From assembly GCF_023100845.1 (NCBI RefSeq), contig NZ_CP095864.1, positions 434,001-498,000 on the forward strand: DNA of 64,000 nucleotides, given 5' to 3'. The position numbers and the translations under genes are program-made. This document shows positions 57,920-64,000 of this stretch, one piece after another. Every line of letters starts with the position of its first letter. Position 1 is the stretch's first letter. The DNA is from Gordonia sp. PP30. GTDB taxonomy: Bacteria; Actinomycetota; Actinomycetes; Mycobacteriales; Mycobacteriaceae. The notes beneath the pieces are model-generated. The model was not told where the DNA came from. It searched no databases and was given only the letters and a program-made list of their open reading frames with translations.

Positions 57920-60019
57920 TCAGTCGGCGGTGGGCGGTCCGTCGGCGGAGCGGAGCACGACGACGGACTGTTCGGCCACCGGGTAGTGCGCGCCGACGGC
58001 GGCGGGGCCGTCCGGGCGGGCGGTGTCGAGTTCGGAGCGCCAGCCGGGACCATTCGAGCGGGGTAGCGCGAAGTCGATGTCCGGGCCGACGTTGACGATC
58101 ACGCACACCGCATCGGGGAGTAGTTCGCCGACCGGATCGCCCGCCGCGCCGCGCAGGGTCAGGGCGATCGAGTACCGGTCGACACTGTGCCAGTCGTCCG
58201 GCGCAGGCTCACGCCCGTCCGGCAGCGACCAGACGGCGTCGCGCTGTCCGTCGGCCCGCTCGCGACCGTGCAGGAACGTGCGCTGACGCAGCACCGGCAG
58301 TTCCCGGCGCAGCGCGATGAGCCGGCGCACCACCTCGAACAACTCGGTGTCGGGCGCGGACCAGTCGAGCCAGCCGATCGGATTGTCCTGGGCGTAGGCG
58401 TTGTTGTTGCCGCCCTGGCCGTTGCCGATCTCGTCCCCGGCCAGCAGCATCGGGATGCCCTGCGACACCAGCAGGGTGGCCAGCATCCCGCGCATGCGCC
58501 GGGCGCGGGCCCGCGTGATCGCCGGATCGTCGGTCGGGCCCTCCACGCCGAGATTGTCCGAGTGGTTGTCGTTGTGGCCGTCCCGGCCGTCCTCGAGGTT
58601 GGCCTCGTTGTGCTTGACCGCGTACGACACCAGATCGGCGAGGGTGAAACCGTCGTGCGCGGTCAGGAAGTTGACCGACGTCGACGCCGGCCGGCCCGCA
58701 TGGTCGAAGCGATGCGCGCAGCCCAGCAGCAACGCCCCGACACCGGCCTCACCCAGCGTCTCCTCGCCGCGCCAGATCCGCCGGACGCCGTCGCGGAACT
58801 CGTCGTTCCACTCGTGCAGCGGTGGCGGGAAGTGCCCCAGCTGATAGCCGCCCGGACCGATGTCCCACGGTTCGGCGATCAGGATGACGCCCGCGAGCAC
58901 CGGATCCTGGCGCAGGGCCGTGAAGAAGCGGCCGTCGCGACGGAAACCGGAGCGGCCGCGGCCGAGCGTCGTGCCGAGGTCGAAGCGGAAGCCGTCGACG
59001 CCGAACTCGGTGACCCAGTAGCGCAGACTATCGAGCACCAGTCGCAGCATCGGGAGCCGGTCGACGGCGAGGGTGTTACCGGTTCCGGTGTCGTCGTTGT
59101 AGTGCCGGCCGCCGTCGTGCAGCCGGTAATAGAAGCGGTTGTCCAGTCCGCGCAGCGAGATCGTCGGACCGAATTCGTCGCCCTCCCCGGAATGGTTGTA
59201 GACGACGTCGCAGATCACGGCGATGCCGCGCTCGTGCAGGGCGTGGACCAGCCCGCGGAACTCGGCGACGGCGTCGGCGCGCGCGTACCGCGGCTCCGGG
59301 GCGAACCAGCCGATCGGCTGGTAGCCCCAGTAGTTCGTCAGACCCATCTCGACCAGCCGGCGGTCGTCGAAGAAGGCCTGCACCGGCAGCAGCTCGACGG
59401 CGTTCACGCCCAGCGCGGTCAGATGATCGAGCACGGCCGGATGTGCCATGCCCTCGTAGGTGCCGCGCACCTCCGGCGGCACCTCCGGGTGGGCGGCACT
59501 GATGCCCTTGACGTGCGCTTCGTAGATCACCAGATCGGCGGCGGCGTGCCCGGGCCGGTTGGCCGCCGGATTGGGCCCCGGTTCGCCGTCGGTGTGCCCC
59601 ACGACCACGCCCTTGGGCACCGCCGGTGCGCTGTCGCGGGAGTCGATGGACAGATCGTCGTCGCCGGAGAACCCGGACATCAGCGGATGCCAGTGGATCG
59701 GGCCGTCCAGAGCGCGCGCATACGGGTCGATCAGGAGTTTGGCCGGATTGAACCGCAGACCGTCGGCGGGGCGCTGCGGGCCGTGCGCGCGCAGACCGTA
59801 CCGCGCCCCGGCGCCGACCCCGCGCACGTGCGCGTGATGGATGTTCCCGTCCCGGAACGGCAGCGGGACGGCGTCCTCGGTCCCGTCCGCGGCGAACAGA
59901 CAGAAGTCGATGCGCTCGGCGGTCTCGGACGACACCGCGACGTTGACGCCGTCGCCGTCGACGGTCACCCCCAGCGGCCACGGCCGGCCCGCGGACACCC
60001 TCGGCGACGGCCGCGTCAC
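57920..60019 (-). CDS. glgX: Glycogen debranching enzyme GlgX
   Basis: A 699-residue isoamylase-type GH13 enzyme. GTG 60019 overlaps the glgA stop by four bases (GTGA). An N-terminal carbohydrate-binding fold (about 1-130: PLGVTVDGDGVNVAVSS) precedes the barrel with DVVYNHSGEGDEFGP, DGFRFDLGTTLGR (catalytic Asp, about 330), LIAEPWDIGPGGYQLG (catalytic Glu, about 370) and FLTAHDGFTLADLVSY (about 440). NGQGGNNNAYAQDN follows. It cuts alpha-1,6 branches, typically the four-glucose stubs left by GlgP. Last gene of glgP-glgB-glgA-glgX. Confidence 0.96.
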   Translation of the reverse strand: MTRPSPRVSAGRPWPLGVTVDGDGVNVAVSSETAERIDFCLFAADGTEDAVPLPFRDGNIHHAHVRGVGAGARYGLRAHGPQRPADGLRFNPAKLLIDPYARALDGPIHWHPLMSGFSGDDDLSIDSRDSAPAVPKGVVVGHTDGEPGPNPAANRPGHAAADLVIYEAHVKGISAAHPEVPPEVRGTYEGMAHPAVLDHLTALGVNAVELLPVQAFFDDRRLVEMGLTNYWGYQPIGWFAPEPRYARADAVAEFRGLVHALHERGIAVICDVVYNHSGEGDEFGPTISLRGLDNRFYYRLHDGGRHYNDDTGTGNTLAVDRLPMLRLVLDSLRYWVTEFGVDGFRFDLGTTLGRGRSGFRRDGRFFTALRQDPVLAGVILIAEPWDIGPGGYQLGHFPPPLHEWNDEFRDGVRRIWRGEETLGEAGVGALLLGCAHRFDHAGRPASTSVNFLTAHDGFTLADLVSYAVKHNEANLEDGRDGHNDNHSDNLGVEGPTDDPAITRARARRMRGMLATLLVSQGIPMLLAGDEIGNGQGGNNNAYAQDNPIGWLDWSAPDTELFEVVRRLIALRRELPVLRQRTFLHGRERADGQRDAVWSLPDGREPAPDDWHSVDRYSIALTLRGAAGDPVGELLPDAVCVIVNVGPDIDFALPRSNGPGWRSELDTARPDGPAAVGAHYPVAEQSVVVLRSADGPPTAD

Positions 60020-61458
60020 GCGAGCAGGCTGTCGAACAGCTGCGCGTACTGCCGGGCCGACGACGCCCAGTCGACGGGGGTCGCCATCCCTTGCGCGCGG
60101 ATTCGCCCGAAGGCCGCCGGGTCGTCGTACAGCGCGATCGCCCGGGCGAAGGCATCGGCCACACCGACGGAGCTGACGTCGCCGAAGGTGAATCCGGTGG
60201 CGGTCCCGGCACTCCGGTTCTCCACCGACGCGTCGGTCACCGTGTCCCGGAGACCGCCGGTCTCGGCGACGAGCGGCACCGCGCCGTACCGCAGACCGTA
60301 GAGCTGGGTCAGCCCGCACGGCTCGAACCGGGACGGCACCACGACCAGGTCGCCGCCGCCGAACATCCGGTGGCTCAGCGGTTCGTCGTACCCGATCCGT
60401 ACCCCGACCGCGTGCGGGTACCGGTCGGCCAGCTGGACCAGGCCGAACTCGTACGCCGGGTCACCCGATCCGAGCACCACGACGGCGCCGCCCGCCTCGA
60501 CGAAGTCGGGCACCGCGTCGATCAGCAGGTCGATCCCCTTCTGGTGGGTCAACCGGGTGACGACGACGGCCAGCGGACCGGACGGCTCGGCGATGCCGAA
60601 GGCCTCGGCCAGCGCGGTCCGGTTCGCCGCCTTCCCCGCGAGGTCGTCGGCCGAGTAGCCGACGATGTGCGGGTCGTGGGCCGGATCCCACACGTCGACG
60701 TCGATACCGTTGACGATGCCGAGCATGTCCCCGCGCCGGGCGCGGGCGGCGGCCACCCCGCACAGCCCGAAGCCGAACTCGGGCGTGGTCAGCTGCTCGG
60801 CGTAGGTGGCGCTGACGGTGGTCACCTTCTGCGCGTGCACCATGCCGGCCTTCAGCGCGCTCACCAGACCGTGATACTCCAGCGCCTCCGGATGGAAATC
60901 CCATGTCGGCAGCCGCACCGCGTCGAGCTGATCGGCGCCGAAGACCCCCTGGAAGGCGATGTTGTGGATGGTCATCACCGAGGGCACGTGGCACCCGGCG
61001 TACCGGAGGTACGACGGGACGAGACCGGCCTGCCAGTCATGCGCGTGCACCACATCGGGCCGCCAGCCCTCCGCGGTGCCGTCGATCGCCATCCGTGCAC
61101 CCACCCACGACAGCGCCGCGAATCGCAGGTGATTGTCGGGGTGGTCGTGGCCGTCGATGCCGTAGGGTCCGCCGGCGCGGTCGAACAGGTGCGGGGCGTC
61201 GAGCATCAGGAGGTCGAGGCCGGCGAGTCGACCGGCCAGCACCGCGCCGTATCCGCCGAACAACTCGCCGTGCTCCCACACCGGGGTGAGGTCGTCGAAC
61301 TGCTCGAGCAGTCCGCGGTACGCGGGCAGCAGGGTGCGGGTGCGCCAGCCCAGGGGTGCCAGCGCACTCGGCAGTGAGCCGACGACGTCGGCCAGCCCAC
61401 CGGTCTTGACCAGCGGGACGCACTCGGAGGCGACCGCGAGGAGACTGCGCGGGGTCAT
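60016..61458 (-). CDS. glgA: Glycogen synthase, classical GT5 type
   Basis: A 480-residue GT5 synthase starting at ATG 61458, overlapping the glgB stop (TGATG). The N-terminal ASECVPLVKTGGLADVVGSLP carries the KTGGL ADP-glucose motif. HAHDWQAGLVPSYLRY, MTIHNIAFQGVFGADQL and the C-terminal VVPSRFEPCGLTQLYGLRYG with ETGGLRDTV are all classical bacterial GlgA. This is the E. coli/plastid-type enzyme, distinct from the GT4 GlgA/GlgM of mycobacteria (Rv1212c), which mainly makes maltose-1-phosphate. It elongates alpha-1,4 glucan from ADP-glucose. Confidence 0.96.
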   Translation of the reverse strand: MTPRSLLAVASECVPLVKTGGLADVVGSLPSALAPLGWRTRTLLPAYRGLLEQFDDLTPVWEHGELFGGYGAVLAGRLAGLDLLMLDAPHLFDRAGGPYGIDGHDHPDNHLRFAALSWVGARMAIDGTAEGWRPDVVHAHDWQAGLVPSYLRYAGCHVPSVMTIHNIAFQGVFGADQLDAVRLPTWDFHPEALEYHGLVSALKAGMVHAQKVTTVSATYAEQLTTPEFGFGLCGVAAARARRGDMLGIVNGIDVDVWDPAHDPHIVGYSADDLAGKAANRTALAEAFGIAEPSGPLAVVVTRLTHQKGIDLLIDAVPDFVEAGGAVVVLGSGDPAYEFGLVQLADRYPHAVGVRIGYDEPLSHRMFGGGDLVVVPSRFEPCGLTQLYGLRYGAVPLVAETGGLRDTVTDASVENRSAGTATGFTFGDVSSVGVADAFARAIALYDDPAAFGRIRAQGMATPVDWASSARQYAQLFDSLLA

Positions 61459-63677
61459 CACACCGTCCTCTCCTCGACGAAGTACAGGGCCGACAGTGGC
61501 GGTAGCGTCAGCAGTGCCGACTGCGCCTCCCGCTGGGCCGGAACGGGTTCCGTCTCGATCGCGCCGGTGTTGCCGCGGTCGCCCCCGGCGTACAGGGCCG
61601 AATCGGTGTTGAGCGCCTCGATCCACCGGCCGGGCACTGGGAATCCGAGCCGGAAACCGGTCCGCTGCACCGGCGTGAGGTTGAGCACGACCACGACATG
61701 CGGGTCGCCGTCGGCGCCCCGCCGCAACCACGCGAAGACCTGCTCGTCGACCGCATCCACCAGCAGCCACTGGAACCCGCGGGGGTCGGAGTCGTACCGG
61801 TGCAGGGCCGGTTGCTCGCGGTAGAGACGGTTGAGGTCGCGCACCACGTCGCGTACCCCGGCGTGCCCGGGGTCGGCGAGCACCGCCCAGTCCAGCTGGG
61901 CGTCGTGATTCCATTCGGCGGGCTGACCGAACTCCTGACCCATGAACAGCAGCTTCTTGCCCGGATACCCCCACATGTAGCCGTAGAACGCCTTGAGGTT
62001 GCCGAGCTTGTCGGCGTGGCTGCCCGGCATGCGGCCGTACATCGAGCCCTTGCCGTGGACCACCTCGTCGTGGCTGATCGGCAGGACGAAGTTCTCGGTG
62101 AACGCGTACGTGATGCCGAAGGTGAGGTTGTCGTGGTGGTAGCGGCGGTGGACGGGGTCCTTGCCGAAATAGGTCAGCGAATCGTTCATCCAGCCCAGGT
62201 TCCATTTGAAGCCGAAACCCAGGCCGCCGTCGTCGACGCGCCCGGTGACCCGCGGGAAGGTGGTGGACTCCTCGGCGACCATCATGACGCCCGGATGCTC
62301 GGCGTAGGCGGCGGCGTTGGCCTTCCGCAGGAAGGCGATCGCCTCGTAGTTCTCCCGGCCGCCGTCCTTGTTGGGCACCCACTCGCCGGGCCCGCGCGAG
62401 TAGTCGCGGTAGAGCATCGAGGCGACGGCGTCCACGCGCAGTCCGTCGAGGTGATATTCGTCGAGCCAGTACAGCGCGTTCGCGATGAGGTAGTTCGCCA
62501 CCTCCGGCCGGCCGTAGTTGAAGATCAGCGTGTTCCAGTCGGGATGGAACCCCTCCTGGGGATTGGCGTGCTCGTACAGGGCGGTGCCGTCCAGCCGGCC
62601 CAGGCCGTGCTGATCGGTGGGGAAGTGCCCGGGCACCCAGTCGGCCAGCACCCCGATCCCGCGGGCGTGCGCGGCGTCGACCAGGGCCGCGAACTCGGCG
62701 CCGGTGCCGTACCGGATGGTGGGCGCGAAGAGCCCGATCGGCTGATAGCCCCACGATCCGTCGAACGGATGCTCGGAGATCGGCAGCACCTCGATGTGCG
62801 TGAAGCCCAGCTCGGCGACGTAGTCGATCAGCTCGGTGGCCAGTTCCGGGTACGACGGCGGGTCGCCCTCGTCGTCGCGCCGCCACGAACCGAGATGCAC
62901 CTCGTAGATGCTGATCGGCGCGTCGACCGCGTTGCGGCGGCTGCGGTCCGACAGCCACGCGCGGTCGTGCCAGTGGTGCGTGCCGAGGCGCCGGACGACC
63001 GAACCGGTGCGCGGCGGAAGCTCGGCGCCGAAGCCGACCGGATCGGCCTTCATCGGCATCGCCCGGCCACCCGGCCCGATGAGGTGGTACTTGTACACCT
63101 CGCCCTCACCGATCCCGGGCACGAACAGTTCCCACACCCCGGTCGCACCGCGCCGGCGCATCGGGTGGGCGGTGGGATTCCAGTCGTTGAAGTCGCCGAC
63201 CACCGCGACCTGCTCGGCCTCGGGTGCCCACACCGCGAAGTGCACTCCGGCGACCTCGTCGTGGACCGTCGGGTGAGCGCCGAGTACCCGCCACAGCCTG
63301 CGGTGATTGCCCTCGCCGATCAGGTGCTCGTCGATCGCGCCGAGCACCGGCGAGAACCGGTACGGGTCTTCCCGCTCCACGAGGGTGCCGTCCGCCCGCT
63401 CGACCCGCAGCCGGTAGAACGGCAGGAACGGGCCGACGAAGACGCCGTCGGCGGCCGGGTGCCGGGTCGCCTCGGCCTCATCGGTGTCGTTGACGATCCA
63501 CACGCGGCGCGCACCCGGAACGTGCACGACGACGTACCGGCCGTCGTCGGTGGGCCCGAGGACCGCAAACGGATCGCGATGGCGGCCCTGCACCAGCAGG
63601 TGCGCCTCGGCGTCGCCGAGGATCTGCGCGAGCGTGTCCTCCCCGAGGGGGACTACAGGGCGGGAGTGATGGTCCAT
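61458..63677 (-). CDS. glgB: 1,4-alpha-glucan branching enzyme
   Basis: A 739-residue GH13 branching enzyme. ATG 63677 overlaps the end of glgP by 25 bases; no later start gives a complete N-terminus. Two N-terminal carbohydrate-binding regions (about 30-220: FAVLGPTDDGRYVVVHVPGA; VHFAVWAPEAEQVAVVGDFN) precede the barrel with WVPGHFPTDQHGL, DGLRVDAVASMLYRDYSR (nucleophile Asp, about 400), MMVAEESTTFPRVT (Glu) and ENFVLPISHDEVVHGKGS. It transfers oligoglucan chains to form alpha-1,6 branches in glycogen. Confidence 0.97.
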   Translation of the reverse strand: MDHHSRPVVPLGEDTLAQILGDAEAHLLVQGRHRDPFAVLGPTDDGRYVVVHVPGARRVWIVNDTDEAEATRHPAADGVFVGPFLPFYRLRVERADGTLVEREDPYRFSPVLGAIDEHLIGEGNHRRLWRVLGAHPTVHDEVAGVHFAVWAPEAEQVAVVGDFNDWNPTAHPMRRRGATGVWELFVPGIGEGEVYKYHLIGPGGRAMPMKADPVGFGAELPPRTGSVVRRLGTHHWHDRAWLSDRSRRNAVDAPISIYEVHLGSWRRDDEGDPPSYPELATELIDYVAELGFTHIEVLPISEHPFDGSWGYQPIGLFAPTIRYGTGAEFAALVDAAHARGIGVLADWVPGHFPTDQHGLGRLDGTALYEHANPQEGFHPDWNTLIFNYGRPEVANYLIANALYWLDEYHLDGLRVDAVASMLYRDYSRGPGEWVPNKDGGRENYEAIAFLRKANAAAYAEHPGVMMVAEESTTFPRVTGRVDDGGLGFGFKWNLGWMNDSLTYFGKDPVHRRYHHDNLTFGITYAFTENFVLPISHDEVVHGKGSMYGRMPGSHADKLGNLKAFYGYMWGYPGKKLLFMGQEFGQPAEWNHDAQLDWAVLADPGHAGVRDVVRDLNRLYREQPALHRYDSDPRGFQWLLVDAVDEQVFAWLRRGADGDPHVVVVLNLTPVQRTGFRLGFPVPGRWIEALNTDSALYAGGDRGNTGAIETEPVPAQREAQSALLTLPPLSALYFVEERTV

Positions 63678-64000
63678 ATCTCGCTCATGTACTCCCGGAT
63701 CGCCCGGTCCGAGCTGAAGAAGCCCATGCGAGCGATGTTGTGGACGGCCATCGTCTGCCACCTCGGGTAGTCCCGATAGGCGGCGTCGACCTCGGTCTGG
63801 GCCGCGTCGTACGCGTCGAAGTCGGAGGCGACCAGGAAGTAGTCGCTGTTCCAGAGCATGTCGAGGATGCCGCCGTAGCGGTGCGTGTCACCCGGGCTGA
63901 AGGTGCCCTCGGCGATGGTCTGCAAGACGTCGCGCAGCGGCTGGCTGGCCTCGATGGCGGTCCGCGCGTGATCGGGCTCGCTCCGCCGCGCCGCGACCTC
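63653..64000 (-). CDS. glgP: Glycogen phosphorylase, C-terminal part
   Basis: The frame enters from beyond the right edge and gives the last 115 residues. It includes FSPGDTHRYGGILDMLWNSD, DYFLVASDFDAYDAAQTEVD, then YRDYPRWQTMAVHNIARMGF and FSSDRAIREYMSEIWTI, the conserved C-terminus of glycogen/maltodextrin phosphorylases. The enzyme releases glucose-1-phosphate from glycogen ends with PLP as cofactor; the PLP lysine lies outside the window. Stop TAG at 63653, overlapping glgB by 25 bases, so the phosphorylase is first or upstream in the glg operon. Confidence 0.96.
   Translation of the reverse strand, partial: EVAARRSEPDHARTAIEASQPLRDVLQTIAEGTFSPGDTHRYGGILDMLWNSDYFLVASDFDAYDAAQTEVDAAYRDYPRWQTMAVHNIARMGFFSSDRAIREYMSEIWTITPAL

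Noticed and set aside
58187..60301. Plus-strand frame of 704 codons opposite glgX
   Set aside because: Antisense to a GH13 gene whose catalytic motifs are intact.

Overview
The window is very GC-rich chromosomal DNA from a mycolic-acid-containing actinobacterium (order Mycobacteriales). Gordonia or a close relative is my best guess. The reasons are an EphD-type hydrolase/reductase fusion, two WS/DGAT wax-ester/triacylglycerol synthases, an NDMA-dependent alcohol dehydrogenase, an F420-type luciferase-like oxidoreductase, DnaK-GrpE-DnaJ-HspR with HAIR boxes, and local order resembling Mycobacterium tuberculosis as I remember it (tRNA-Gly next to dcd; an AspC/AlaA-type aminotransferase near the iron-sulfur reductase; dnaK-grpE-dnaJ-hspR). 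I see no transposase, integrase, phage gene, CRISPR array or rRNA. Species-level assignment is inference.

Layout. 1-9995: a LysE-type exporter (cut by the window edge) divergent from its LysG/ArgP-type regulator, two Tat-exported phosphoesterases (PhoD and a purple-acid-phosphatase-like enzyme), an orphan AbiEi/DUF559 protein, tRNA-Gly(CCC), dcd, a membrane protein of unknown function, a secreted lipase and a secreted beta-propeller. 10008-13064: a TetR-MFS drug-efflux pair with a perfect 40-bp operator, then a MerR regulator. 13191-17031: an operon of an EphD-like fusion, a PF10118 protein with diiron-like Glu/His motifs and a 2Fe-2S reductase. 17136-26650: aminotransferase, exonuclease III, a DUF1361 protein, a long iron-sulfur reductase with a Lys-Pro-Gly repeat tail, and two WS/DGAT enzymes. 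26912-35593: a secreted repeat protein, a DUF218 protein, an alcohol dehydrogenase, a DUF2339 membrane protein, a two-component system and an FAH-family hydrolase. 35900-40089: the heat-shock operon. 40335-42737: a globin-reductase and an amidohydrolase. 42724-50574: five co-directional, mostly overlapping genes that look like a synthase-dependent exopolysaccharide system (BcsB-like, membrane protein, BcsA-like GT2, GT-C, glycoside hydrolase). 50670-57193: SDR, TetR, two MpaB/Lcp-family (DUF2236) proteins, a rhodanese, a zinc-related pair (His-rich protein and Zn-independent L36) and an LLM oxidoreductase. 57920-64000: a glgP-glgB-glgA-glgX glycogen operon, with glgP cut by the window edge.

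The genes point to storage and surface physiology: glycogen, triacylglycerol/wax esters, mycolate-like lipid modification and probably an exported polysaccharide. Around them are stress genes (HspR regulon, globin) and metal or phosphate scavenging genes. The window is unusually rich in clean palindromes next to regulator or enzyme genes, and in unexplained repeats: a 122-bp element with 22-bp perfect inverted ends at 20082-20203, a nested palindrome at 19351-19425, 21-bp tandem repeats at 13107-13190 and G/T-rich degenerate tracts at 5919-6258 and 57194-57919. The best candidate for an undescribed system is the exopolysaccharide operon at 42724-50574. The second is the EphD/PF10118/reductase operon at 13191-17031.
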